Below are positions 1 through 5,702 of a stretch of 7,338 nt of DNA, piece after piece. Both the position numbers and the translations under genes were made by a program. The first letter of the stretch is position 1, and every line of letters starts with the position of its first letter. Source of the DNA: an uncultured Mycoplasmatota bacterium (GTDB taxonomy: Bacteria > Bacillota_I > Bacilli_A > RF39 > UBA660); assembly GCA_900553835.1 (NCBI GenBank), contig USFF01000032.1, positions 1 to 7,338 on the forward strand. The letters run 5' to 3'. Below the pieces are notes generated by a model, which was given only the letters and a program-made list of their open reading frames with translations, ran no database searches and had not been told where the DNA came from.

Positions 1-182
1 CTTTAAACTCACTCATATTGTATCCACCATCTGTACTAGTTATTTTATATTGTAAATATCCACTTGTTACAAATGTATTTACTAAGTCTTTTATACCTAT
101 ATTATATTTATAAGTGTCTTTACTTTCATTCTTTACTGTAAATGTACTTGTTTTAGACCAACCTGGTTCTATATTAGTTCCA
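1..182 (-). repeat. Direct repeat copy A (surface gene N-terminal region)
   Basis: This segment matches 7105-7289 in the same orientation. Long nearly identical blocks (for example around 85-150) contain scattered, mostly third-position differences, and there is a 3-nt length difference near 150-160. Both copies are in frame in paralogous surface genes, so the repeat reflects gene duplication rather than an insertion sequence. Confidence 0.85.
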
Positions 183-349
183 CTAAGTAAATTACTTTCT
201 GTAAAAGTTATTTTTAAATCTTTAGATTTTAAAACTATATTCTTACCTTCACCTTCTATTCTTGCCATAAAGAATGCTACTGATACTGTTAATGTTATTA
301 GTAATAAGCATCCTAGTACTACTAATATTTCTCCTTTTTTCTCTTTCAT
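1..349 (-). CDS. Surface protein with N-terminal membrane/signal segment, C-terminus cut by window edge
   Basis: Only the first 116 codons are in the window. Residues 1-5 are charged (MKEKK) and residues 8-29 form one long hydrophobic segment, so the protein is exported and either anchored by this helix or cleaved after it. A VLGC occurs at residues 11-14, but the hydrophobic stretch continues well past it, so a lipoprotein signal is unlikely. Residues 36-116 look beta-rich and polar, and about 49 of the 57 residues from IEPGW onward are identical to the protein at the right end of the window. This architecture resembles SipW-dependent TasA/camelysin-type surface proteins, a resemblance judged by eye. 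The ATG at 349-347 is preceded by AGAGG with 5-nt spacing. The gene lies only 28 nt downstream of the T run of a terminator-like hairpin, so its expression probably depends on readthrough from the leader described below. The exact function is unknown. Confidence 0.85.
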   Translation of the reverse strand, partial: MKEKKGEILVVLGCLLLITLTVSVAFFMARIEGEGKNIVLKSKDLKITFTESNLLSGTNIEPGWSKTSTFTVKNESKDTYKYNIGIKDLVNTFVTSGYLQYKITSTDGGYNMSEFK

Positions 350-352
350 ATT

Positions 353-359
353 AACCTCT
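353..359 (-). promoter_or_regulatory. Ribosome binding site of the surface gene, matched by an upstream anti-SD segment
   Basis: The minus strand reads AGAGGTT, then AAT, then the ATG at 349. This is a moderate Shine-Dalgarno site. The leader segment at 430-424 reads AACCTCT, its exact 7-nt complement, and lies directly after the stop codon of the leader ORF. GGTTAA in this site could also pair with TTAACC in the terminator loop region (394-389). Sequestration of the site is therefore possible, but it is inferred from complementarity alone. Confidence 0.5.
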
Positions 360-376
360 TTTCTTTTTTAGACACT

Positions 377-402
377 AAAAAGAGATAGGGTTAACCTATC
401 TC
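377..402 (-). terminator. Intrinsic terminator-like hairpin in the leader of the surface gene (candidate attenuator)
   Basis: On the minus strand GAGATAGG (402-395), a TTAAC loop and CCTATCTC (389-382) form an 8-bp perfect stem, immediately followed by TTTTT (381-377). It lies about 155 nt downstream of the predicted start of transcription and 28 nt before the surface gene ATG. The upstream operon already has its own hairpin at 576-628, and a promoter lies between the two. This hairpin is therefore best read as part of the 5' leader of the surface gene, where it would limit transcription into that gene. Half of the stem pairs are GC, giving moderate strength. Confidence 0.7.
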
Positions 403-432
403 ATTAAAGCACATGAAAAACCTAGAGGTTTA

Positions 433-492
433 TTATTTAGTAATACCCCCCCCTAGTACTTTATTTTGTACAAGAGTGCTATTGTTTTTCAT
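433..492 (-). CDS. 19-aa leader ORF with an internal G8 tract
   Basis: The ORF encodes MKNNSTLVQNKVLGGGITK and ends in tandem TAA TAA. The start is supported by AAAGGAG (508-502), a stronger ribosome site than that of the downstream surface gene, with 9-nt spacing to the ATG at 492-490. It lies about 43 nt after the predicted transcription start. Codons 14-16 (GGG GGG GGT) come from a run of eight G residues, and GGG is a rare choice in such AT-rich DNA. In the present frame and in the G9 frame translation stops at about 439-433, before the terminator hairpin. In the G7 or G10 frame it runs on (the G7 tail is VLLNNKPLGFSCALMR) and stops at TAG 398-396, inside the 5' arm of that hairpin. There is no run of regulatory codons such as Trp or His. 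I infer a cis-acting leader peptide rather than an independent protein. Confidence 0.55.
   Translation of the reverse strand: MKNNSTLVQNKVLGGGITK
446..453 (-). repeat. G8 homopolymer, candidate slipped-strand phase-variation tract
   Basis: There are eight consecutive C residues on the plus strand (G8 on the minus strand), inside codons 14-16 of the leader ORF. The next longest G/C run in the window is five (1547-1551). Poly-G/C tracts of 7 or more bases are established sites of reversible length change in bacterial contingency genes. Whether this tract varies cannot be seen from one sequence. Confidence 0.6.
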
Positions 493-541
493 GTTTTGTC
501 TCTCCTTTGTTTTTTTGAAATATATGTACCATATTCTGTAC

Positions 542-570
542 ATTATATTTCTTATATTTTCTTACAATAA
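542..570 (-). promoter_or_regulatory. Predicted sigma-A promoter for the leader and left surface gene
   Basis: A perfect TATAAT -10 element (547-542) has a weak TTATTG at the -35 position (570-565) with 17-nt spacing. It lies just downstream of the hairpin that ends the previous operon and just upstream of the leader ORF with its strong ribosome site. Predicted initiation is near position 535, giving a leader of about 185 nt before the surface gene. TATAAT-like strings are common in DNA this AT-rich, so position supports the call as much as sequence does. Confidence 0.5.
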
Positions 571-575
571 AATAA

Positions 576-628
576 TACCACAAAAAGTATTAGTTTACAA
601 GTATTATTTTCTTGTACTTTTTGTGGTA
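576..628 (-). terminator. Long hairpin terminating the 956-1540/635-943 operon
   Basis: A 14-bp perfect inverted repeat, TACCACAAAAAGTA (628-615) and its complement (589-576), encloses a 25-nt loop. It begins 6 nt after the stop codon of the 102-aa gene. It is followed on the minus strand by TTATTTTATTG, an imperfect U-rich tail. A shorter competing pairing, CTTGT with ACAAG, exists in and next to the loop. The position directly after an operon end fits termination or 3'-end protection. The broken T run makes efficiency uncertain. Confidence 0.6.
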
Positions 629-634
629 CTATTA

Positions 635-943
635 TTATTTCTTTATACGTTTTACTTTAACTTTATTTTGTGCACTATAGTTGTTTACACTATTAGTTAT
701 GTCTAAATAGAATTTAGAAAACTCTACTCTGTTTAATTCTCCTTTAATTGTAACCGAGTTACCAAGCATTATTAAGTTTGTCATTCTTTTTAGAAAAAAT
801 AGATAATCATTATTATTTCCAATTAAGTAACATTTATCATAAACTAAATTAAAACTATTTTTATTATAAACTTTTTTATAAATTTCAACTTTATTTATTA
901 TGTTAAAGAAATTATTTTTTTTAAAATTTAAAACATATTCCAT
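635..943 (-). CDS. Hypothetical 102-aa basic protein
   Basis: I do not recognise this protein. It is 102 residues, rich in Asn, Lys, Tyr and Phe, with no clear membrane segment or signal peptide. It ends in a very basic tail (residues 94-102, KVKVKRIKK). The middle (about 30-82) alternates hydrophobic and polar residues as in beta strands, with VTIKGELNRVEF at 64-75. That piece vaguely recalls YabP/YqfC-type proteins, but the order of motifs does not fit, so I make no assignment. The ATG at 943 follows AAAGGAAG with 6-nt spacing, and this ribosome site overlaps the TAA of the preceding membrane-protein gene. The intergenic gap is 12 nt, so the two are almost certainly co-transcribed and perhaps functionally linked. 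The coding call rests on this start context and the downstream hairpin. Confidence 0.7.
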   Translation of the reverse strand: MEYVLNFKKNNFFNIINKVEIYKKVYNKNSFNLVYDKCYLIGNNNDYLFFLKRMTNLIMLGNSVTIKGELNRVEFSKFYLDITNSVNNYSAQNKVKVKRIKK

Positions 944-955
944 ATTTATCTTCCT

Positions 956-1540
956 TTACTTTGTTAATTTTTTAGTATGTGCACTACTAGTGGTTTTTTC
1001 ATATTCTCTTGATAGTTCTTCTTTAAGAGCATAAAGTATATCAATATTCTTTTGGTTTAAAGAAACTATTTTACCTTTTTCTATATTCATAGTTTTTTCA
1101 TTAGTAATATTTTTAGTATTTTCTATATCTATATCTATTTCTCTAAGTTTACTTTCAACTATTAAAGCAAATTTATCAAGTTCTTTAATGTTTTCATTAT
1201 TTCTAACAAGTCCATATACATTTAGCCCCATTATAGCAGCATTAAAGATAGTTAAACCTATAGATACTTTAGATAAAGTATATCCCATTACTAAAAAGCA
1301 AGGTATTATTTGTGATATTGCTAGTATTAAAAATAATATTCCAAACGTTAAGAAAAACTTATTTCCTTTTTTTATTTCTCTTCTTTCATCTGCTAAACCT
1401 TTAAATGTATTTAATAAAATTTCTCTTTTATTTTGAAGAAGTAATTTTTCTTCATTTAAATTTTCTACATTTTTAGCACCTTTGTTTTCTTCAAAAAGTA
1501 CATATTTATTATTATCTAATTTCATATAATCTGTAAACAT
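956..1540 (-). CDS. Two-helix membrane protein with flanking coiled coils, paralogue of 1622-2197
   Basis: This 194-residue protein has no recognised family. Residues 1-60 are polar and helical, two hydrophobic helices span about 62-85 and 91-112, and 113-185 is a charged heptad-like helical region. Both ends should therefore lie on the same side of the membrane, most likely the cytoplasm. It aligns end to end, at low identity, with the neighbouring 191-aa protein. The clearest block is VENLNEEKLLLQNK (25-38) against VENFNENEPLLENK, with the helices in register, so the pair arose by duplication. The ATG at 1540 has the unusual ribosome site AAGGGGGA with 6 nt between the G5 run and the start. 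The gene has its own promoter at 1598-1570 and is followed after 12 nt by the 102-aa gene. Possible roles include a scaffold or envelope-stress component, but nothing in the sequence decides this. Confidence 0.85.
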   Translation of the reverse strand: MFTDYMKLDNNKYVLFEENKGAKNVENLNEEKLLLQNKREILLNTFKGLADERREIKKGNKFFLTFGILFLILAISQIIPCFLVMGYTLSKVSIGLTIFNAAIMGLNVYGLVRNNENIKELDKFALIVESKLREIDIDIENTKNITNEKTMNIEKGKIVSLNQKNIDILYALKEELSREYEKTTSSAHTKKLTK

Positions 1541-1569
1541 ATTAATCCCCCTTAATTAAAGTGATATTT

Positions 1570-1598
1570 ATTGTAATATATTAATTACATTTTTGCAA
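1570..1598 (-). promoter_or_regulatory. Predicted sigma-A promoter for the 956-1540/635-943 operon
   Basis: TTGCAA (1598-1593) and TACAAT (1575-1570) are separated by 17 nt. They lie between the terminator of the upstream gene and the start at 1540. Hexamer matches to consensus are 4 of 6 and 5 of 6. Predicted initiation near 1563 leaves a leader of roughly 20 nt. Confidence 0.65.
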
Positions 1599-1602
1599 GT
1601 TA

Positions 1603-1623
1603 AAAGTGGCAAGAAGCCACTTT
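1603..1623 (-). terminator. Intrinsic terminator of the foldase/191-aa unit
   Basis: On the minus strand AAAGTGGC (1623-1616), a 5-nt loop and GCCACTTT (1610-1603) form an 8-bp stem with a further T and then AAC. The stem begins within the stop codon of the 191-aa gene. The T run is short (four), so it is moderate, but a new promoter follows immediately, which supports a transcription boundary here. Confidence 0.65.
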
Positions 1624-2197
1624 AAATTTTTTTTATTAATTTACTTGTTTCATCTTCAATAAGATGATTTTCATGCATTAATTCTTCTTTTCTAATTTCA
1701 AATATCTCTATACTTTTTTCTTTTAAATCATTTACTTTGTAAATATTTTCATTCTCTTTAGTTATTCTTTTAGATTTTTCTAGTTCTAATTCTCTTAAAG
1801 TTTTTTCTTTTTCTAACTTAATCTCTTTTAAATAACTATCAAGATTTTTAACTTTTTTATCATACTTAAAAGCATTTACAAGTACTAAGATAAATTCAAA
1901 TGCATACACTCCTGATAAAAGTATTGTACCTATAGTATTAATAAAACCGCCTAAATTTAATGGAATAATTCCAAGTGAAAGTATTAAAATAATAAGTAAA
2001 AGTTTATTAAAACCTTTAATATCTTTTCTTAAATTCTTTACAATTATACTATTATCTCTTATTTCTTTATCAAGAAGTTCTATTTTATTTTCTAATAAAG
2101 GCTCATTTTCATTAAAATTCTCTACTATTTTAACATTTCCATATTCATCAGTAATTGCAGTTTTATCTTTAGTGACATGCATGTATTCTTTATTCAT
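1622..2197 (-). CDS. Two-helix membrane protein with flanking coiled coils, downstream of the foldase
   Basis: This 191-residue protein has no recognised family. Residues 1-63 are polar with a heptad-like helical stretch from about 34. Hydrophobic helices span about 64-83 and 87-109. Residues 112-191 are dense in Lys and Glu (for example LEKEKTLRELELEKSK at 128-143) and should form a coiled coil. The hairpin topology places both long ends on one side, probably the cytoplasm. I chose the ATG at 2197-2195 because AGGTGG sits 5 nt upstream. An in-frame GTG at 2206 lies inside that ribosome site and is not a likely start. The site abuts or overlaps the TAG of the foldase gene, which implies co-transcription and probably coupled translation. 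It is a diverged paralogue of the next gene, 1540-956. The function is unknown. Its coupling to a secretion foldase hints at an envelope role (inference). Confidence 0.87.
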   Translation of the reverse strand: MNKEYMHVTKDKTAITDEYGNVKIVENFNENEPLLENKIELLDKEIRDNSIIVKNLRKDIKGFNKLLLIILILSLGIIPLNLGGFINTIGTILLSGVYAFEFILVLVNAFKYDKKVKNLDSYLKEIKLEKEKTLRELELEKSKRITKENENIYKVNDLKEKSIEIFEIRKEELMHENHLIEDETSKLIKKI

Positions 2198-2206
2198 ATA
2201 ACCCAC

Positions 2207-3175
2207 CTATTTATTTAAACTTTTTTTAAATGTTTCATACATTTTATTTAAAGAACTATCTTTAATTTCAAAACCAGCTTCATCTCTCATAATAATAAGA
2301 GTTTTTTGATAATAATTAGTATTCTCAGTTTTCTTTTTTTGTACAACTTTACTTACTAATCTATCTTTAATATTAGATATTTCTTCTTTATCTAAAGTTT
2401 CTACTCTGTAAATAACATGATATCCATATGTAGTTTGAACAGGAGTAGTACTATATTTACCATCTTTTAAAGCTTTAGCTGCTTTAGTAAAACTTTCCTC
2501 ATAAGAAGAGTCAAACTCTACATTAAAACTTTCAGTAGTTATATCACTTTTATATTTAGTTTTAATCTTTTCCCAGCTAGTACCTTTATTAAGTTCTTTA
2601 ATAATCTTTTCTATTTTAGCTTTAGCTTCATCAGTAGTCATGTTTTCACCTGTTTTAACTAGAATATGTTCTACTTTAAATGGTGCAAAATAACTTTCTT
2701 TATAGTAACTATCTATTTCTTTATCAGTTACATTCTTAACTAAATATTCTTCTACATATTTATTTCTTTTATAATCAAGTTCTAAATATTTAAGAAAATT
2801 TTCCTCTGTACCAAAATTATATTGTTTTAAAAATTCTTCTTTAGATAATTGATAATATGTTTCATAATTTTTATAATAATTTTCAGCAGTTTCTTTAATA
2901 GACTTATTATCTTCTTCTGTTAAAGTATATTTTTCATCTAATATAGCTTTATCAGTAAGTTCAATTAAACTATCAACTCCATACTTATTTCTTAAATTAT
3001 CATACATATTATCTGCAGTAATGTTTGTTTTACCAACAGTTGCTGCAACTTCTTGACCATTTTCTAGTTTAGCAATTCTTTTAGGCCAAATAATAAGCAC
3101 GACTATAATTGTTAAAAGAATTCCTACTAATAACCCTTTTATTTCTTTACTTCTTTTCTTTAAAATATCTTTCAT
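2207..3175 (-). CDS. prsA: Membrane-anchored PrsA/PpiC-type peptidyl-prolyl isomerase (foldase)
   Basis: PrsA-type foldases help secreted proteins fold on the outer face of the membrane. This 322-residue protein has a basic N-terminus (1-13), one hydrophobic segment (14-30) and an extracellular remainder. Residues about 40-160 resemble the SurA/PrsA N-terminal chaperone region. Residues about 167-259 are a parvulin (PpiC) domain, recognised by KVEHILVKTGE (167-177) and the closing YGYHVIYRVE (250-259). A helical tail follows. Length is close to typical PrsA (about 290-300 residues). Unlike classical PrsA there is no cysteine after the hydrophobic segment, so it would be held by an uncleaved helix rather than a lipid. 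The ATG at 3175 has a perfect AGGAGG 7 nt upstream; an ATG at 3196 precedes that site and is rejected. It lies 64 nt after rnhB with no terminator, so readthrough from dxs-rnhB is likely. Abundant surface proteins nearby are plausible clients (inference). Confidence 0.88.
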   Translation of the reverse strand: MKDILKKRSKEIKGLLVGILLTIIVVLIIWPKRIAKLENGQEVAATVGKTNITADNMYDNLRNKYGVDSLIELTDKAILDEKYTLTEEDNKSIKETAENYYKNYETYYQLSKEEFLKQYNFGTEENFLKYLELDYKRNKYVEEYLVKNVTDKEIDSYYKESYFAPFKVEHILVKTGENMTTDEAKAKIEKIIKELNKGTSWEKIKTKYKSDITTESFNVEFDSSYEESFTKAAKALKDGKYSTTPVQTTYGYHVIYRVETLDKEEISNIKDRLVSKVVQKKKTENTNYYQKTLIIMRDEAGFEIKDSSLNKMYETFKKSLNK

Positions 3176-3182
3176 TTCTATT

Positions 3183-3188
3183 CCTCCT
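3183..3188 (-). promoter_or_regulatory. Consensus ribosome binding site fixing the foldase start
   Basis: AGGAGG is followed by AATAGAA and the ATG at 3175. An alternative in-frame ATG at 3196 would place this site inside the coding sequence, so the shorter 322-residue product is preferred. Confidence 0.85.
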
Positions 3189-3194
3189 AAAAAC

Positions 3195-3223
3195 ATTTTA
3201 CTATATTTTTTACTATTTTACAA
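3195..3223 (-). promoter_or_regulatory. Possible weak promoter ahead of the foldase gene
   Basis: TTGTAA (3223-3218) and TAAAAT (3200-3195) are spaced by 17 nt in the 64-nt gap between rnhB and the foldase gene. They match consensus at 4 and 5 of 6 positions. In AT-rich DNA such matches arise easily, and no terminator separates this gene from rnhB, so it may be an internal promoter or a chance match. Confidence 0.35.
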
Positions 3224-3239
3224 ATATTTCAAAAGATTT

Positions 3240-3839
3240 TCATCTATTTAACACTTTAGTAACAGGATTAAATGTTTTTCTATGATATTTACTAGCGCCA
3301 TATTTTTCAAGTGCTTCAATATGTTTTTTAGTTCCATAACCTTTATTATTCTTTAAGTCATACATAGGATACTCTTCATCCATTTTAACAAGTAAGTGAT
3401 CTCTAGTAACTTTAGCAACTATACTAGCTGCAGCAATTGTTTCACTTAAAGCATCTCCTTTTATAATAGAAGTAGTAGGAATATCTATATCAAGTTTCAT
3501 TGCATCTATTAAAACATGTTCAGGTTTAACTTCTAAATTACTAATTGCTTCTTTCATAGCAATTTTAGTTGCTTCATAAATATTTACTTCATCTATTACT
3601 TTTTCACTTACTATACCAAGTCCTATACTAACTGCATTTTCTTTTATAATAGTATATAACTCTTCTCTTTTCTTTTCACTTAATTTCTTACTATCTTTTA
3701 TATCCTTATGAAAGAAATTAACTGGTAAAATAACTGCACATGCTACTACTGGTCCAATTAAAGGCCCTCTTCCAACTTCATCAACACCTGCGATTAGTGT
3801 TTTTCCTTCTTTATATAGTTCATTTTCATAATCAAGCAT
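3240..3839 (-). CDS. rnhB: Ribonuclease HII
   Basis: RNase HII cuts the RNA strand of RNA-DNA hybrids and incises at single ribonucleotides left in DNA, starting ribonucleotide excision repair in the cytoplasm. The 199-residue product shows the family signature GVDEVGRGPLIGPVV from residue 18. The metal-binding acidic residues are all present: D20 and E21 (DEVGRG), D112 (LIDAM) and D129 (KGDA). The GRG motif (23-25) and the tyrosine of KGYGTK, which recognise the RNA-DNA junction, are intact, as is the HRKTF motif near the C-terminus. I start at the ATG at 3839 because an in-frame alternative at 3887 is TTG without a ribosome site. The resulting length matches the short (about 200 aa) form. 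The ATG overlaps the dxs stop by 8 nt and its own ribosome site (GGAAAG) is weak, so translational coupling to dxs is likely. No defects are visible. Confidence 0.97.
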   Translation of the reverse strand: MLDYENELYKEGKTLIAGVDEVGRGPLIGPVVACAVILPVNFFHKDIKDSKKLSEKKREELYTIIKENAVSIGLGIVSEKVIDEVNIYEATKIAMKEAISNLEVKPEHVLIDAMKLDIDIPTTSIIKGDALSETIAAASIVAKVTRDHLLVKMDEEYPMYDLKNNKGYGTKKHIEALEKYGASKYHRKTFNPVTKVLNR

Positions 3840-5682
3840 TCTTTCCAACTTCTTTCTTAACTCTATTATATAACGAATTTTTATCAAGTGAAAGATCTTT
3901 TAATAATTCTTCTCTTTTACCTTGCATTACAAATTTATCTTCTATACCCATAATAATTATTTCTTTATCTGTTAAAGTCTTTAGATAACTTCCTAAAGAA
4001 CCAATTTTCATACTTTCTTCATATACTATTATTTTCTTATTCTTTTTTAGTACTTTATTAAAGTATTCATAATCAATTGGTTTTAAAAATCTAGCATTAA
4101 CTAGTTCTACATTAATATTTTCTTCTCTTAGTTTATTTACTACTTCTAAACTTTCATTTAGAAAGTCACCATAAGTAATAATAGTTAAATCTTCACCATC
4201 TGTTATCTTTTCCCAAGAACCTATTTTAATTTCTTTAGGTTTATCTTTTAAGTATTTAAGTTTCTTTTTAGAATATCTAATTACAAATGGACTATTAGTG
4301 TTAATAGCAGTTTTAAGCAAATTAGTTAACTCTATACTATCTTTAGGAGAAGTAATAATTAAATTAGGAAGAGGAAGTAAAAATGTTAGATCAAACACTC
4401 CTTGATGTGTCTCTCCATCTTCTCCTACTATACCACATCTATCTACCCCTATAATAACATGAGAATTCATCCTTGATATGTCGTGAACTATCATATCATA
4501 TCCTCTTTGCATAAAACTAGAATATATACTTACAAAAGGAATAATTTTATTTAAACTTAAACTATTAGCAAGAATTAAAGCGTGTTCTTCTGCAATACCA
4601 GTATCAATAAACTGATTAGGAAATTTTTCTTTATATTTTGTTAATTTTGAACCAACTTCCATTGCGGGTGTAATAACCATTAATTCTTTTCTGTTTAATC
4701 TAACTAATGAATCACACATTATTTCACTATAACTTACTAAATCGCTTTTATTAAGAAACTCTCCTGTTTCTTTATTAAATTGAGGTACTCCATGCCAAAG
4801 ACCTTTCTTATCATTCTCGGTAAATTTATAGCCTTTTCCTTTTTCTGTTATAACATGAATTAAAACGGGTCCTTTTGCTTCTTTAGCCATTTTTAAATAA
4901 CTTTCTAGTTCATTAAAATCATGCCCATTAATTGGGCCATAATAATCAAGGCCAAACTCTTCAAAAAGATAGCCTTCTTTTATATATAGTTTCTTAATAC
5001 TTTCTTTAATTAAATGCATAAACTTAACTAAATACTTTCCTATAAAAGGAACTTTTATTAAAAATTTTTTAGTGCCTTTTTTAGCTAAATCATATCTTTT
5101 ATTACTTCTTAATTTATCTAAATAATTATGAAGAGCTCCTACATTCTCACTAATACTCATATTATTATCATTTAAAATAATAATCATTTTAGATTTAACT
5201 TCTCCAATATGATTTAATGCTTCATAAGCAAGTCCATTAGAAATTGATGCATCTCCTATAACGGCTACTACATTATAGTCTTCCTTATTTCTATCTCTTG
5301 CAATTGCAAAACCAAGTGCACTACTTAGACTAGTTGAAGAATGTCCTGCTTCATAACAGTCATAAACACTTTCACTTCTTTTTTGAAAGCCACTTAAACC
5401 ATTTATTTTTCTTAAATTATCAAAATCCTTACTCCTACCAGTTAAAATCTTATGAGTATATGCTTGATGTCCTACATCAAATATAACTTTATCTTTAGGT
5501 AAATTAAAAACTCTATCTATCATTATAGTTAACTCGACTACTCCTAGATTACTAGATAAATGGCCACCACTTTTAGATACTTTATCTATTATAAATTCTC
5601 TTATATCTTTAGAAAGAAGTTCTAATTCTTCATAATTCATCTTCTTTAAAAATTTAGGATCTTTAATATCATATAAATTCAT
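3832..5682 (-). CDS. dxs: 1-deoxy-D-xylulose-5-phosphate synthase
   Basis: DXS condenses pyruvate with glyceraldehyde 3-phosphate, using thiamine diphosphate and Mg, in the first step of the MEP route to isoprenoids; the product also feeds thiamine and pyridoxal synthesis. The 616 residues match the usual length (about 620) and domain order: diphosphate-binding (about 1-300), pyrimidine-binding transketolase-like (about 315-475) and C-terminal domain (about 490-605). Visible active-site features, judged against the E. coli enzyme, are H41 (GGHLSSNLG), H72 (DVGHQAY), the metal-binding D144 and N173 (NDNNMSISEN), catalytic E365 (GIAEEHA), Y387 and R393 (IYSSFMQRGYD), and R415, D422 and H426 (DRCGIVGEDGETHQG). 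One oddity is GDA instead of the usual GDG at 143-145. The start has GGAG 7 nt upstream and a near-consensus promoter. dxs heads the transcription unit and overlaps rnhB by 8 nt. Confidence 0.97.
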   Translation of the reverse strand: MNLYDIKDPKFLKKMNYEELELLSKDIREFIIDKVSKSGGHLSSNLGVVELTIMIDRVFNLPKDKVIFDVGHQAYTHKILTGRSKDFDNLRKINGLSGFQKRSESVYDCYEAGHSSTSLSSALGFAIARDRNKEDYNVVAVIGDASISNGLAYEALNHIGEVKSKMIIILNDNNMSISENVGALHNYLDKLRSNKRYDLAKKGTKKFLIKVPFIGKYLVKFMHLIKESIKKLYIKEGYLFEEFGLDYYGPINGHDFNELESYLKMAKEAKGPVLIHVITEKGKGYKFTENDKKGLWHGVPQFNKETGEFLNKSDLVSYSEIMCDSLVRLNRKELMVITPAMEVGSKLTKYKEKFPNQFIDTGIAEEHALILANSLSLNKIIPFVSIYSSFMQRGYDMIVHDISRMNSHVIIGVDRCGIVGEDGETHQGVFDLTFLLPLPNLIITSPKDSIELTNLLKTAINTNSPFVIRYSKKKLKYLKDKPKEIKIGSWEKITDGEDLTIITYGDFLNESLEVVNKLREENINVELVNARFLKPIDYEYFNKVLKKNKKIIVYEESMKIGSLGSYLKTLTDKEIIIMGIEDKFVMQGKREELLKDLSLDKNSLYNRVKKEVGKNA

Positions 5683-5702
5683 TACTTCACTCCAGTTATT
5701 AA

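Noticed and set aside
307..318. VLGC in the left surface protein as a lipobox
   Set aside because: It lies at residues 11-14 inside a hydrophobic stretch that continues to about residue 29, unlike a lipoprotein signal that ends at the cysteine.
319..349. Prepilin-like N-terminus (KKGE followed by a hydrophobic helix) in the left surface protein
   Set aside because: Type IV prepilins need Glu at +5 after the cleaved Gly. Here Glu follows Gly directly, and no pilus genes are nearby.
413..706. Plus-strand open frame of 97 codons rich in Phe, Leu, Tyr and Val, resembling a membrane protein
   Set aside because: It runs across the minus-strand leader, promoter, terminator hairpin and the end of the 102-aa gene, has no ribosome site, and its hydrophobic look comes from T-rich DNA read in that frame.
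1188..1436. Plus-strand frame opposite the 194-aa membrane protein gene
   Set aside because: It is antisense to a gene with promoter, ribosome site and paralogue support; it has no initiation signals.
3832..3834. TGA read as tryptophan (code 4)
   Set aside because: All tryptophans checked in dxs and the foldase gene use TGG, and TGA codons fall exactly at the expected protein ends in dxs and rnhB.
3840..3887. Longer N-terminus for RNase HII starting at 3887
   Set aside because: The codon is TTG without a ribosome site and would sit deep inside dxs. The ATG at 3839 gives the usual short-form length with the DEVGRG motif near residue 20.
3740..3988. Plus-strand frame opposite the dxs/rnhB junction
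   Set aside because: It is the shadow of two certain genes on the minus strand, with no start context of its own.
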